From NCBI RefSeq assembly GCF_027484205.1, contig NZ_JAIXUB010000023.1:82577-146576 (forward strand): 64,000 nucleotides of DNA, given 5' to 3'. Position 1 is the stretch's first letter. Every line of letters begins with the position of its first letter. Origin of the DNA: Flavobacterium sp. (GTDB lineage Bacteria; Bacteroidota; Bacteroidia; Flavobacteriales; Flavobacteriaceae). Both the position numbers and the translations under genes were made by a program. Shown here in pieces: positions 39,684 to 48,717 of the stretch. A model generated the notes under the pieces. That model ran no database searches and was not told where the DNA came from. It worked only from the letters and a program-made list of their open reading frames with translations.

Positions 39684-40751
39684 CTACTGATTTATTTTAA
39701 TTTCAAACATTTTATCCCAATTTTTTCCTGTTACAAAAAGTGTTTTAGTTTTAGGATTGTAAGCAATTCCATTTAAAACATCAGTATCAGGTAATTGTGT
39801 GATTTTTTTCTTTAAGTCAGCTAAATTTATAATACTTTCAATCGCTCCGGTATTCGGATTTATTATTGCTATTGCATCTTTTTGATAAACATTACCATAC
39901 AATTTTCCATCAATCCATTCTAACTCATTTAACTCCTTGATTTTATTTGAAGCAGCATAAACATTAATATAACCTACTTCTTTTAAAGTTTCAGAATCTA
40001 GTTTATAAATTTTTTCTGATCCATCAGATTGATAAAGATTTTTACCATCATTTGTTAAACCCCAACCTTCAATTTTTTTAAAGTAAGTAAATGTTTTCTC
40101 TTTTTTGAAAGTATCAGCATTGTATACATAACCTTCATTATTTTGCCAAGTCAATTGATAAACTTTATTATTTAAAATAGTAATTCCTTCGCCAAAATAT
40201 TGTTCTGCTAATTCTACTTTTTTATAAACTTCACCAGTTTTATAATTGGTTTTTCTCAAACTAGAAATCCCTCTAATTCCTGTTCCATTTCCTGCACCAT
40301 TTCCTGTTCCTTCATACAAAGTATCTCTATAAAATTCTAATCCTTGCGTATAAGCTTTGATATCGTGCGGATACGTATTTACAATAGTGTAGGTTAGTAA
40401 TTTTGGTTCAATATCAGATACAATTTCAATTCTCGTTGAATCTAATTCAGTTGTTCCATCAAAATAGGTGGTAGCTTTTATGTTTTGATAACCTAATTTT
40501 TGATTTTTAAGCGGAAATGTAAATGCAGAAGTTCCATTTGATGAGCCAACTCTTTTGTCGTTTATATTAAAAACAACGCTATCAATTTTTTGATCTTTCA
40601 AACTTGAAATTTGCAATGAAATTGTATCGTTTGTAGTGTATTGTGCTTTTAATTTTTCTTCGTTAATACTAAAATTATCCTCTTCTGTTTTGTTGCAACT
40701 GAAAGATAAAACGGCTAATAAAATGACTGCTAATGATTTATAATTTTTCAT
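39684..40751 (-). CDS. Glutaminyl-peptide cyclotransferase, lipoprotein
   Basis: A 355-residue lipoprotein: signal peptide with lipobox LSFSC (C19), an immunoglobulin-like segment (about 40-110), then a five-bladed propeller of the plant/bacterial glutamine cyclotransferase type (about 120-355). Diagnostic segments are PHDIKAYTQGLEFYRDTLYEGTGN, FGEGITILNNKVYQLTWQNNEGYVYN, EGWGLTNDGKNLYQSDGSEKIY, LNELEWIDGKLYGNVYQ and VLNGIAYNPKTKTLFVTGKNWDKMFEI. Such enzymes convert N-terminal glutamine to pyroglutamate, and an exported form would act on secreted or surface proteins, many of which begin with Q in this phylum. Confidence 0.9.
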   Translation of the reverse strand: MKNYKSLAVILLAVLSFSCNKTEEDNFSINEEKLKAQYTTNDTISLQISSLKDQKIDSVVFNINDKRVGSSNGTSAFTFPLKNQKLGYQNIKATTYFDGTTELDSTRIEIVSDIEPKLLTYTIVNTYPHDIKAYTQGLEFYRDTLYEGTGNGAGNGTGIRGISSLRKTNYKTGEVYKKVELAEQYFGEGITILNNKVYQLTWQNNEGYVYNADTFKKEKTFTYFKKIEGWGLTNDGKNLYQSDGSEKIYKLDSETLKEVGYINVYAASNKIKELNELEWIDGKLYGNVYQKDAIAIINPNTGAIESIINLADLKKKITQLPDTDVLNGIAYNPKTKTLFVTGKNWDKMFEIKINQ

Positions 40752-40804
40752 CTGATTGTATTTCTATTTATTGATACAAATGTATTATTTAAGATGTTAA
40801 TTTC

Positions 40805-40834
40805 TTGCAAAAATATAAAAAGATTGTATCTTTG
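40805..40834 (+). promoter_or_regulatory. Promoter of the SRP RNA gene
   Basis: TTG (40805-40807), 19 bp spacer and TATCTTTG (40827-40834) match the Bacteroidota primary-sigma promoter exactly. The predicted start falls at the base of the SRP RNA stem, 5 bp downstream. Confidence 0.85.
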
Positions 40835-40838
40835 CACC

Positions 40839-40932
40839 GGCAAGTCCTACACGACCAGCTCCTGCAGAATCCTCCAGGATGGGAACATAGCAAAGGTATG
40901 TGGTTGTAGCGGTGCGATGTAGGTCGCTTGCC
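40839..40932 (+). ncRNA. ffs: Bacterial small signal recognition particle RNA (4.5S)
   Basis: A 94-base RNA that folds into one long hairpin: GGCAAGTCCTACA at the 5' end pairs with TGTAGGTCGCTTGCC at the 3' end, and the apical part contains CTCCTGCAGAATCCTCCAGG and GGGAACATAGCAAAGGTATG, which is the flavobacterial version of the conserved Ffh-binding internal loop. No Alu domain, so it is the small type. With Ffh it forms the particle that targets membrane proteins cotranslationally. A textbook promoter precedes it and a T run follows at once. Confidence 0.9.
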
Positions 40933-41027
40933 ATCTTTTTTATTCCGTCCCGACACTTCGGTATCGTTTCGGAATTTATTTTTTATATTTGTTTGTAAAA
41001 CATCAAACTAATTCCAACGCTCCTTTA

Positions 41028-42026
41028 ATGAATTTATCTTGGCAAATAGTTCGATTAGAATTAAAGGAAACATTCTCCATTTCTTACGGAAATTATACTT
41101 TTAGAGAAGCATTAATTGTTTCTTTAAAAAGCCACAATACAATTGGTTATGGCGAATGTACAGCTATTGATTATTATCAAATAAATTTACAAGAATTTGT
41201 TCAAAAATTAGAAGTAATCAAAAAACAAATTGAACTTCAAAAGATACTTCATCCACAAGATTTTTACCGCTTTCTATTAACTTTAGAATTGCCAAGTTTC
41301 CTTCGTTCGGCGTTAGATTGTGCTTATTGGGATTTATTTGGAAAACTAGAAAACAAATCGTTTTCAGAATTAAATGCGATTGAGATTCAACAACTACCAG
41401 AATCGTCAATTACCATAAGTGTAGATTCAATCGAAAATCAAATTCAGAAAATAAAGAACTCATTGTGGTCAAAATTTAAAGTAAAGTGCAATCATTTCAA
41501 TGAAAATAATATTAAATCTTTACTTGAATTAAATTATGATATCGCATTAGATTCCAATGGAAGTTTTGATAAAGAAAACTGTCTTTGGTTGCAAAATGAA
41601 ATCACTTCCGAAAAGTTTTCTTATTTGGAACAACCTATGAAAAAAGGACAAGAAAATTATGAAATTTTAAAAGCCAATTTGCATTCTAATTGGATGGCGG
41701 ATGAAGATTGTCAAGATGGTACTTCGTTAGAACAATTAAAACCACATTATAAAAGTATTAATATCAAATTAGTTAAATGTGGTGGATTGACACCAGCTTT
41801 GGAAATGATTCAAAAAGCAAGAAGTTTGAACTATAAAATCATGATTGGTTGCATGACAGAATCATCTGTAGGAATTTCTGCTGGTTCAGTTTTAGCATCT
41901 TTATGTGATTTTGCCGATTTAGATGGCGCTAATTTAGTCGCTAACGATATTGCAAAAGGAAGTCAAATTGTAAACGGTAAGATTCAACTTTCTGAAAAAC
42001 CTGGATTAGGAATTGAAATTATATAA
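41028..42026 (+). CDS. Enolase-superfamily enzyme, probable dipeptide (L-Ala-D/L-Glu) epimerase
   Basis: A 332-residue (from ATG 41028) enolase-superfamily barrel. Catalytic residues are visible: the lysine pair in FKVKCN, metal ligands D in ALDSNGSF, E in LEQPM and D in MADEDC, and the second lysine base in NIKLVKCGGL. The C-terminal segment MIGCMTESSVGISAGSVLA followed by DFADLDGANLV is typical of dipeptide epimerases that recycle murein peptides. The open frame extends to a TTG at 40989, but ATG at 41028 (MNLSWQIVRLEL) fits better and avoids the SRP RNA. o-Succinylbenzoate synthase (menC) is the main alternative; no other men genes are adjacent. Confidence 0.8.
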   Translation: MNLSWQIVRLELKETFSISYGNYTFREALIVSLKSHNTIGYGECTAIDYYQINLQEFVQKLEVIKKQIELQKILHPQDFYRFLLTLELPSFLRSALDCAYWDLFGKLENKSFSELNAIEIQQLPESSITISVDSIENQIQKIKNSLWSKFKVKCNHFNENNIKSLLELNYDIALDSNGSFDKENCLWLQNEITSEKFSYLEQPMKKGQENYEILKANLHSNWMADEDCQDGTSLEQLKPHYKSINIKLVKCGGLTPALEMIQKARSLNYKIMIGCMTESSVGISAGSVLASLCDFADLDGANLVANDIAKGSQIVNGKIQLSEKPGLGIEII

Positions 42027-42114
42027 ATAGTATTTCTATCTTTAGAAACTTAATTTAGAGGTTGATTTTGATACTATAAATCAAAATCTTATAATCTAAA
42101 ATCTAATATTAAAA

Positions 42115-42918
42115 ATGAGTAAAGTAGTATTAATAACTGGCGGTTCTTCAGGAATTGGAAAATCTATTGGTGAGTTTCTTCATGCAAAAGGATTTATGGT
42201 TTATGGAACAAGCAGAAATCCTGAGCGAATTCAAGGTTCGGTTTTTCCATTGATTGCTTTGGATGTAAGAAATGTGCAAAGTATTCAAAATGCGGTTCAA
42301 GAAATAATTTCTAAATCGGGTAGGATTGATATCGTAATAAACAATGCTGGAGTTGGAATAACTGGACCAATTGAGGAAATTCCGTCTGAAGAAATCAAAA
42401 ACAATTTCGAAACCAATCTTTTTGGACCAATCGAAGTAATGAAAGCTGTTTTGCCACAAATGCGTTTGCAAAAATCTGGTTTGATTATAAATATCACTTC
42501 CATTGCTGGATATATGGGTTTGCCTTACAGAGGAATTTATTCTGCTTCAAAAGGAGCTTTAGAGTTAATTACCGAAGCTTTGCGTATGGAAGTAAAATCG
42601 TTTGGAATTCATATTACCAATGTTGCTCCAGGAGATTTTGCTACTAATATTGCTGCAGGACGTTTTCATGCACCATTAATAAAAGGTTCAGCTTATGAAA
42701 TTCCGTATGGAAATACTTTAAAAACTATGGATGAACATGTTGATAGTGGAAGTAATCCGAACGAAATGGCAGAAGCAATTTATAAGATAATTCAAAATCC
42801 GAATCCTAAAATTCATTATAAAGTAGGCGCATTTATGCAAAAGTTTTCTATCGTTTTAAAAAGAATTTTACCCGATAAAGTATATGAAAAAATGCTGATG
42901 AATCATTATAAACTATAG
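42115..42918 (+). CDS. SDR-family oxidoreductase
   Basis: A short-chain dehydrogenase (267 aa) with the classical NAD(P) motif TGGSSGIGKS near the N-terminus, NNAGVG, the catalytic serine in INITSIAGYMG and the YSASKG pair. The C-terminal extension (about 200-267, with PLIKGSAYEIPYG and HYKVGAFMQKFSIVLKRILPDKVYEKML) occurs in YbbO-like SDRs that act on aldehydes or ketones. The substrate cannot be read from the sequence. It follows the epimerase gene by 88 bp with no terminator in between. Confidence 0.9.
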   Translation: MSKVVLITGGSSGIGKSIGEFLHAKGFMVYGTSRNPERIQGSVFPLIALDVRNVQSIQNAVQEIISKSGRIDIVINNAGVGITGPIEEIPSEEIKNNFETNLFGPIEVMKAVLPQMRLQKSGLIINITSIAGYMGLPYRGIYSASKGALELITEALRMEVKSFGIHITNVAPGDFATNIAAGRFHAPLIKGSAYEIPYGNTLKTMDEHVDSGSNPNEMAEAIYKIIQNPNPKIHYKVGAFMQKFSIVLKRILPDKVYEKMLMNHYKL

Positions 42919-42924
42919 CAATAT

Positions 42925-43064
42925 CAATATCGATTTCAATTTCAATATCAAAAAGCAACAGCAATAAAATGTTTTAATGTTTATATTGAATTTGTCTTTG
43001 TAATTGCCATTGTAGTTGTTTTTTGTAATTGATTTTTGCAATTGTCATTGTCATTGAATTTTGA
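42925..43064. repeat. Degenerate low-complexity CAAT/ATTG repeat region
   Basis: In the 191-bp gap before fsa, short units such as TCAATATCAATATCGATTTC on one side and ATTGCCATTG, ATTGTCATTGTCATTG on the other recur irregularly, so that the two halves are roughly complementary. It ends inside the fsa promoter. Probably slippage-derived spacer sequence. Confidence 0.5.
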
Positions 43065-43077
43065 ATTCGTAATTTTG
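43048..43077 (+). promoter_or_regulatory. Promoter of fsa
   Basis: TTG (43048-43050), 19-bp spacer and TAATTTTG (43070-43077) fit the Bacteroidota promoter consensus; the start codon follows 32 bp later. Confidence 0.75.
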
Positions 43078-43109
43078 CATCTTAATAAAACACAACTTAA
43101 CTATATATT

Positions 43110-43766
43110 ATGAAATTTTTTATTGACACAGCTAACTTAAACGACATTAAAGAAGCACAATCGCTTGGAATTCTTGATGGAGTTACGACAAATCCTTCGT
43201 TAATGGCTAAAGAAGGAATTACAGGAAAAAACAACATTTTGAAACATTACGTTGACATTTGCAATATTGTTGATGGCGAAGTAAGTGCTGAAGTAAATGC
43301 TGTTGACTATGAAGGAATGGTAAAAGAAGGTGAAGAGTTAGCCGATTTACATCCTCAAATTGTTGTAAAACTTCCAATGACTAAAGAAGGTGTAAAAGCT
43401 TGTAAATATTTTACAGATAAAGGAATTAAAACCAATGTAACTTTAGTATTCTCAGCTGGACAAGCATTGTTAGCAGCAAAAGCTGGAGCAACATTTGTAT
43501 CGCCATTTATTGGTCGTTTAGATGATGTTTCTACTGATGGATTGAACTTGATTCAAGAAATTAGAGAAATCTATGACAACTATGGTTATGAAACTCAAAT
43601 TCTTGCAGCTTCTGTTCGTCATACAATGCATATTGTAAATTGTGCAAAAATTGGAGCTGATGTTATGACTGGACCACTTTCGGCAATTTTAGGTTTATTA
43701 AAACATCCATTAACCGATATTGGATTGGCTCAATTTATTGCTGATTTCGAGAAAGGAAATAAGTAA
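43110..43766 (+). CDS. fsa: Transaldolase-like fructose-6-phosphate aldolase
   Basis: A small transaldolase-family protein (218 aa). [36 protein letters not shown] is the family start; the Schiff-base lysine is in [11 protein letters not shown], and [31 protein letters not shown] follows. The family comprises true transaldolases and FSA enzymes, which cannot be separated with confidence by eye; either way the protein acts in sugar-phosphate exchange between the pentose phosphate pathway and glycolysis. It has its own promoter and terminator. Confidence 0.92.
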   Translation: MKFFIDTANLNDIKEAQSLGILDGVTTNPSLMAKEGITGKNNILKHYVDICNIVDGEVSAEVNAVDYEGMVKEGEELADLHPQIVVKLPMTKEGVKACKYFTDKGIKTNVTLVFSAGQALLAAKAGATFVSPFIGRLDDVSTDGLNLIQEIREIYDNYGYETQILAASVRHTMHIVNCAKIGADVMTGPLSAILGLLKHPLTDIGLAQFIADFEKGNK

Positions 43767-43803
43767 AAGTACGAGATTAGAAATACTAAGTACGAGATAA
43801 TAA

Positions 43804-43838
43804 AAAAGGCGATTTTCACATTTGAAAATCGCCTTTAT
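43804..43838. terminator. Bidirectional terminator after fsa
   Basis: AAAGGCGATTTTC pairs with GAAAATCGCCTTT around a short loop, with A and T runs on the flanks. It can serve fsa and the convergent thioredoxin-fold gene. Confidence 0.88.
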
Positions 43839-43887
43839 TTATTTTATAACATTTCCGAAATTTGCACTATCAACGGAACACTAAAAA

Positions 43888-45294
43888 CTACTTCAAATTA
43901 TCTTCAAAGTTTGCGTCAAAAATATTTGAAAAGGCATTTATGATTTTTTTGTTATTATCAACAATAATAGTTCTATGTATTTTTGTGATAGCCCATTTTG
44001 CTCGTAAGTCTTCAAAATTCACACAATGTAATTCTTTGATTCCATTAAAGTTATACTTTGAAAGAACTTCTTTCCACTTAACTTCTTTATCGTTTAAATT
44101 AACCGCTATGAAATCAAAATTTGGATATTTTTTCTGTAAATCGATAACTTTTTTATGAACCGAAGTCATGTGTGAGTTGGCACTTTCCGTCCAAAAGAAG
44201 AAAACTGTATTCTTTTTAATTAATTCATCAGAAGTTGTTTTATTTCCATTCACATCAATAAAATCAACTTTAGGCAAATCAAAATTTGGTTTTAATAACT
44301 GAATAGCATTTCCAAGTTTAATGATTTCGTTTTTTTGGCTTCTGTCAGTAGAATATTTATAATATGTGTCCAAAAATAAGTTGTTATTACTCATATTTTG
44401 ATCCTCAAGCATATATTTGAATGCCAAATTATTTAATACAATATTCTTTAACTTTTCATGCTTTATTAAAGTATCAGCAATATTTAGTTTTTCAATGTTT
44501 AGTTTTAAAGTAACCTCAGAGGATGATTCGTTATTATATTTAAGTTCAGAGACATTGTCAAGCATGTGACTGATGTACATTACGTATGGAGGAAAATCCG
44601 TTAAAACTTCATTACTAAAATCAATTTCATTTCTGTAGGCATAATAATCTTTTGGTAATTGTGCACTTACATCTTTTCCAGTTCTTTTTTTATGAATTAA
44701 AGGATAGATTTCCTTTTTAGTATAATGAGGAAAATCAACTGTTGCTTTAGCAAAAACATCAAATTCATCACTCCAATCAATTTCTTCTTTTTTTGAAGTA
44801 TAGAACTTTTGATTTTTTTCAAATACCTTTTTTTCAGTCTTATTAAAGTTTACAAAATCAAAATCAAAAACTTCAAACATTTTATCTTTATCCTTTTCAT
44901 TTCTCAAATACATTTCCATAAGGAAATTGTTTTTTTCATCACCACGACCACAAAAAACAACCGATTCATCAAAGTTTTTAGTGTTAATATGAACCATCAA
45001 ACTATCGTTTTTATCAAAAAAAACATTTTGATATTCTGGTTCATGTTTAAAGTTATACAAACCTGGCGTTAATGAATCAAATTTTATGAAAAAAGTGTTG
45101 TCATCCTTTAGTTTAATGGTATCAAGGACTTCATTGTTTTTACAAAAAAGAACATATCGATTAGTTGGATTTACAACTTCACCACCAAAATAAGCAACAT
45201 AATTATCTGCTGAAAATTCTTTTTTACAAGAACTCATCAATAATAAAAGTAATGTAGGAATTAAAAATGATTTAATTAAGGGCAATCTTTTCAT
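43888..45294 (-). CDS. TlpA-like thioredoxin-fold lipoprotein without the CxxC motif
   Basis: A 468-residue lipoprotein (lipobox LMSSC, then KKEFS). The N-terminal part (about 30-120) is a DUF4369-like strand domain, the middle is helical, and the C-terminal 150 residues have a TlpA/AhpC-type thioredoxin fold: PNFDLPKVDFIDVNGNKTTSDEL, VFFFWTESANSH, then DLQKKYPNFDFIAVNLND. At the place where redox-active members have WCxxC the sequence reads WTESANSH, so no disulfide exchange is expected. It may be a binding or structural protein. It is encoded alone, just before the array region. Confidence 0.82.
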   Translation of the reverse strand: MKRLPLIKSFLIPTLLLLLMSSCKKEFSADNYVAYFGGEVVNPTNRYVLFCKNNEVLDTIKLKDDNTFFIKFDSLTPGLYNFKHEPEYQNVFFDKNDSLMVHINTKNFDESVVFCGRGDEKNNFLMEMYLRNEKDKDKMFEVFDFDFVNFNKTEKKVFEKNQKFYTSKKEEIDWSDEFDVFAKATVDFPHYTKKEIYPLIHKKRTGKDVSAQLPKDYYAYRNEIDFSNEVLTDFPPYVMYISHMLDNVSELKYNNESSSEVTLKLNIEKLNIADTLIKHEKLKNIVLNNLAFKYMLEDQNMSNNNLFLDTYYKYSTDRSQKNEIIKLGNAIQLLKPNFDLPKVDFIDVNGNKTTSDELIKKNTVFFFWTESANSHMTSVHKKVIDLQKKYPNFDFIAVNLNDKEVKWKEVLSKYNFNGIKELHCVNFEDLRAKWAITKIHRTIIVDNNKKIINAFSNIFDANFEDNLK

Positions 45295-45441
45295 CTATAA
45301 ATTTTTTCAATAACAAATGTAGAATGTTGTATCTAAATTCATTGTTAATCATTAGTTAAAGTTAGAGTCCAATAATTTTCATATAAAACTCAATGATTAA
45401 AACGATTATTGAAGCAGAAAGTGCATAAATGTTTTTTAATT

Positions 45442-45975
45442 TTATGAGCGATTATTTTTTATTGCTGGTATTGATTTCAAATCTGATGAATTTTGTTTTT
45501 TTTGAAAAGTAAAAAATAGAACTATCATTAATATTGTGAAACTTAAAATTTGAAGAATTGTTTCTTTGAATTCATCTTGTTTGACTTCATTAAATTTTTT
45601 TTCATCAAAAATTAATCCCCAATTATTAATTTGTAAATAATATAGATTGATAATTTTTTTTGAATCTTTTAAGTTTTCAAGGTCACTTTTTTTAATTTTT
45701 ATTTGAGCTTTAGAAAGTTCTTTTGAAAATTGAGGAATCTTATTGTTTATTGATTTATCAACCCCAAAAAGGCATTTATATTCAGAGGTTTTTAAGTAAA
45801 TACTATATGGATTTCTTCCGCCCTCAGGTTTTTCGCTACCTATAATTTTTACATTTAATTCTGTGAGTTGACTTTGGGTTATTTTTTCTGGAATAGACAA
45901 AAAGAAATTTACAGCAATAGATAGAGGAATTGCTATAAAAAACACAAGAATTTTATTTTGATTGTTGGATAACAA
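45442..45975 (-). CDS. Membrane protein of unknown function
   Basis: A 177-residue protein with an N-terminal membrane anchor (about 8-27, ILVFFIAIPLSIAVNFFLSI), a soluble extracytoplasmic middle (LNVKIIGSEKPEGGRNPYSIYLKTSEYKCLFGVD and a helical lysine-rich part) and a second helix near the C-terminus (about 140-159, ILQILSFTILMIVLFFTF). I do not recognise a family. It is the leftmost gene of the minus-strand accessory run; the gap on its 3' side (45295-45441) shows no repeat unit. Confidence 0.75.
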   Translation of the reverse strand: MLSNNQNKILVFFIAIPLSIAVNFFLSIPEKITQSQLTELNVKIIGSEKPEGGRNPYSIYLKTSEYKCLFGVDKSINNKIPQFSKELSKAQIKIKKSDLENLKDSKKIINLYYLQINNWGLIFDEKKFNEVKQDEFKETILQILSFTILMIVLFFTFQKKQNSSDLKSIPAIKNNRS

Positions 45976-46034
45976 TTTTTTAAAGTTTAATGTTTTAATT
46001 CAACAAAATAGTTTGCTGTAACAAAGTTATAAAT

Positions 46035-46066
46035 GGATTGAAATTTTTGCAAATCTGCGTGATAGG
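46035..46066. repeat. Array repeat unit 1 (degenerate, core only)
   Basis: TTTTGCAAATCTGCGTGATAG resembles the hairpin end of the array repeat (loop TTGCAAA and trailing GCTATC-like sequence). It lies 7 bp outside the stop codon of the next gene, as in the better copies. Confidence 0.4.
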
Positions 46067-46072
46067 TTTTTG

Positions 46073-46468
46073 TTATAATAAAAAGTATAAAATTGAAATA
46101 ATTCCTCCAATTATTAACACAAAAGTTTCTTGTTTTGTTATATATTTTTGTTTAAAACTCCGTTTGGAAGCTTTAGAAAACATTTCATAGTGTCCAATTA
46201 ATGCAAAAGGATAAATCACGAAAAGTAAAACCGAAAATCCGAAAAATTTTTGACAAAGTCTTATGTCGTATGTTTCAATATTTTTTAGTGGATAAAGGAA
46301 TAGGAATAAAACAGTTATAAAAACGGATAGTAAATTAATAAAGTCTGGTAATGGAAACCATCTTTTTTTTCTTTTGAGTGTAAGTTCCCTTGATATTCGG
46401 AAAGTAAAAATTGTTAACTGAAAACCTATTAATATTCCTGCAATTTCTATGAGTTCGTTTAATTTCAT
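46073..46468 (-). CDS. Small membrane protein of unknown function
   Basis: A 131-residue integral membrane protein with four hydrophobic segments (about 7-24, 44-61, 72-92 and 113-131). Basic loops such as RELTLKRKKRW and KASKRSFKQKY suggest orientation but no function. No family recognised. It starts 33 bp downstream of the preceding lipoprotein gene's 3' end on the minus strand; this is the only gap in the array region without a repeat unit, so it may be cotranscribed with that gene. Confidence 0.7.
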   Translation of the reverse strand: MKLNELIEIAGILIGFQLTIFTFRISRELTLKRKKRWFPLPDFINLLSVFITVLFLFLYPLKNIETYDIRLCQKFFGFSVLLFVIYPFALIGHYEMFSKASKRSFKQKYITKQETFVLIIGGIISILYFLL

Positions 46469-46501
46469 TTCAATTTTAATTAGAATAATTATAAAAACGT
46501 C

Positions 46502-47176
46502 TTATCGAGAATACATTTTTTGTTTCTTTTGATTGTACTCATCGAATTCATATTCTATGGTGAACGATTTATCAGTAGTATTTGTTAAATGTATTCTATT
46601 GAGTATTTCTGGTTCTCCAAAAACCTCCTTCGGAAATTCATAAGTTTTTTTCTGTCTTGTTTTTGCATCAAATAGTGTCATTCTATCGGTTTGTTTTGGA
46701 ACATCATTTTCTGAATATAATACGACTTGTTTTGTAGTATCGACATCAATGATTGCACTGTATTGTTTTATCAAATTTTTTCCTGTTTTCTTTTCATATA
46801 ATTGAATTACAGTTGGGTTTCCACCGCCAAAAGATTGACCTAAAATAAAGGTATCATCAAAATCAGAAATAACATATCCTAAATTTTTTTCAAGACATCC
46901 AAAAGAACAACTATTTAATGTATCAATTACTTTTTCATCTTTTTTAAAAATTAAATATTGTTCCTCGTTGTCAGTACTGTAAATAATAGAAAAACCACCT
47001 TTTAAATAAGTTTCATTATTTTCTTCAGTTTTTTGAATTGCAATAATTTTACTCGTGTCAATGTCTTGATTTACTTTTGAAATTTTAATTTCATTTTTTG
47101 GTATTACAAATTTATCCTTGTCTGATTTACAAGAAAAAAATAAAAAAAATGGTATTACTAAGGCAACTTTTTTCAT
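46502..47176 (-). CDS. Lipoprotein of unknown function
   Basis: A 224-residue predicted lipoprotein: MKKVALVIPFFLFFSC, lipid-anchored at C16, followed by KSDKDKF. The mature part contains beta-rich repeats such as YLKGGFSIIYSTDNEEQYLIFKK and LGYVISDFDDTFILGQSFGGGNPTVIQLYEKKTG, reminiscent of WG-repeat-like or propeller-like strands, but I cannot name a family. Its promoter region is one full array repeat unit. Confidence 0.75.
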   Translation of the reverse strand: MKKVALVIPFFLFFSCKSDKDKFVIPKNEIKISKVNQDIDTSKIIAIQKTEENNETYLKGGFSIIYSTDNEEQYLIFKKDEKVIDTLNSCSFGCLEKNLGYVISDFDDTFILGQSFGGGNPTVIQLYEKKTGKNLIKQYSAIIDVDTTKQVVLYSENDVPKQTDRMTLFDAKTRQKKTYEFPKEVFGEPEILNRIHLTNTTDKSFTIEYEFDEYNQKKQKMYSR

Positions 47177-47216
47177 GGTTTACATGTTATCTCATATGAA
47201 TACAACTTTTGTAGCA

Positions 47217-47301
47217 ATCATCACAAATATACTAATTTCCAATAAAGACTATGTCTAGTTTCGATTGTTTAATTTTGTACGGATTGCAAATCCGTAGTAC
47301 C
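47217..47301 (-). repeat. Array repeat unit 2 (full length)
   Basis: Full copy. The hairpin core TACGGATTGCAAATCCGTA (47278-47296) has a perfect 6-bp stem and a 7-base loop TTGCAAA. The other end has CACAAATATACTAATTTCC, whose complement contains TATATTTG (47224-47231), 47 bp upstream of the next minus-strand start codon. The middle section is diverged relative to units 3, 7 and 12. Confidence 0.85.
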
Positions 47302-47388
47302 GGGTTTAAAACGATTAGTGAAGTAATTTTTGATTTTTATTAAGGTTAGGAGTTGAATATATTTGTTGTTAAGATTACACCATATAAT

Positions 47389-48057
47389 TTATTGATAACA
47401 ATTAGCACCTTCACAATATATTCCTAAGCTTTTTGTTTTGATGAATCCATCTGTATTTACTGTTATTTCAACAGATTCTTTGTAAATTGGATATTCATGA
47501 AATTTCACAAGATGTAATATATAGCCATTTTCAACTTTTCGATATTCACTTCCTCTAATATCATTATCAAGCAAATAGCCATATGTATGGGCTAAAAGCA
47601 TTGCTTCTTCGAGATTGTCAATTGTTCCTAAAAAATCTCTAAACTCTTCTTCAGTTTTTAAATAACTTATCTTTTCATTATAAATCGTCGTAACATAATT
47701 ACAACGAAAGGATGGATGTCCGCCTTGAAATATTCCCACACTATATTCTGGGTTAAATTTTTCTATAATTTTTTTTCTCAAGGATAAATCGCCACCTTGT
47801 TTTAGAATAGTGTGTTCTGTTTTATCATCCATTCCATGATAAAAAGTTGCATATTGCCAATACTGATATTTTTTATTTGGATTTAAATGTTTTGCAAGAC
47901 TATCGCGATAATTATACCTTACGCTGTAATTTATTTTTTTGAAATTTTTAGTTTTTTTAGATTTATCTGTTTCATCTAAAATAAGAACATTATTGAACGT
48001 TTCTTTTTTTTGACAAGAAGTGAGGATAAAAAAAACAATTATAATTACATATTTCAT
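47389..48057 (-). CDS. Lipoprotein of unknown function
   Basis: A 222-residue predicted lipoprotein (MKYVIIIVFFILTSC, C15, then QKKETF). Notable features are a tyrosine/tryptophan-rich stretch (KKYQYWQYATFYHGMDDKTEH), a histidine in GIFQGGHPSFRCN and a C-terminal CEGANC. No family recognised. Bounded on both sides by array repeat units. Confidence 0.75.
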   Translation of the reverse strand: MKYVIIIVFFILTSCQKKETFNNVLILDETDKSKKTKNFKKINYSVRYNYRDSLAKHLNPNKKYQYWQYATFYHGMDDKTEHTILKQGGDLSLRKKIIEKFNPEYSVGIFQGGHPSFRCNYVTTIYNEKISYLKTEEEFRDFLGTIDNLEEAMLLAHTYGYLLDNDIRGSEYRKVENGYILHLVKFHEYPIYKESVEITVNTDGFIKTKSLGIYCEGANCYQ

Positions 48058-48113
48058 TTGTTGGATTTCATGTTATGTTGTACAATCGTTAAATAGAAAC
48101 AGACCATTATTAT

Positions 48114-48216
48114 ATCCTTCATAAATATACCAATTTCGAACAATGACTTTGCTTATTTTCAAACGGTTAGTTGTAATTTTTATTGTTGGCACGGTTTGCA
48201 AATCATTGCTATTGGG
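48114..48216 (-). repeat. Array repeat unit 3 (full length)
   Basis: Runs from ATCCTTCATAAATATACCAA through GACTTTGCTTATTTTCAAAC, GGTTAGTTGTAATTTTTATT and GGCACGGTTTGCAAATC to the base before the stop codon of the next gene (48217). The hairpin stem is damaged in this copy. The promoter-like box has one change (TATATTTA). Confidence 0.85.
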
Positions 48217-48654
48217 TTATAATTTTGGTGAATATTGTATTTTATTGTTTTCATCAAAATTATAAAAATCGATAGACATTGGATAAAAACTTTTTGAAGT
48301 ATCAATTTTTTCTTGTTTATAAACAATTTTTAGAACAGATTTTTTTCTAATATAGGATGATTTTACAAAGGTTTTTGTACAATCATTTTCATCAATCACA
48401 ACAATAGTTTTTCCTTTAATTTTAAATAAGTCATCATCAATTGTTTTGGGATATGCTTTTATACTCATTAAACATTTATTATCCCATTTTGAAAATGTTA
48501 CTTCAATCATTTTAACTACTTCTTTATGCTCATGCTCATTAATATAAGTTTCTAATGTTTTCTCTAAATCATTAGAAATAATTGGATTTTCTATATTATT
48601 TTTTTTACACGAAAAGAGTGCTAAGAGTAAAATTGCTGAATATAATATTTTCAT
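48217..48654 (-). CDS. Small lipoprotein of unknown function
   Basis: A 145-residue predicted lipoprotein (MKILYSAILLLALFSC, C16, then KKNN). The mature part has two cysteines (KCLMSIKAYP and NDCTKTF) and a strand-rich end (SFYPMSIDFYNFDENNKIQYS). No family recognised. Its stop codon directly abuts repeat unit 3. Confidence 0.72.
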   Translation of the reverse strand: MKILYSAILLLALFSCKKNNIENPIISNDLEKTLETYINEHEHKEVVKMIEVTFSKWDNKCLMSIKAYPKTIDDDLFKIKGKTIVVIDENDCTKTFVKSSYIRKKSVLKIVYKQEKIDTSKSFYPMSIDFYNFDENNKIQYSPKL

Positions 48655-48717
48655 TATTATTTATTTTTTGAATTCATGGTTTTGTTTTTTTTGTTGCACT
48701 ATTCATAAATAAAAGCA

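Noticed and set aside
41028..42026. o-Succinylbenzoate synthase (menC)
   Set aside because: The GCMTESSVGISA and DLDGA segments point to a dipeptide epimerase, and no men genes are adjacent; kept only as the alternative.
47271..47310. Possible tRNA-Cys gene or tRNA remnant
   Set aside because: Only an anticodon-arm-like hairpin and a loose T-arm-like tail are present; there is no acceptor stem, D arm or CCA-proximal structure.
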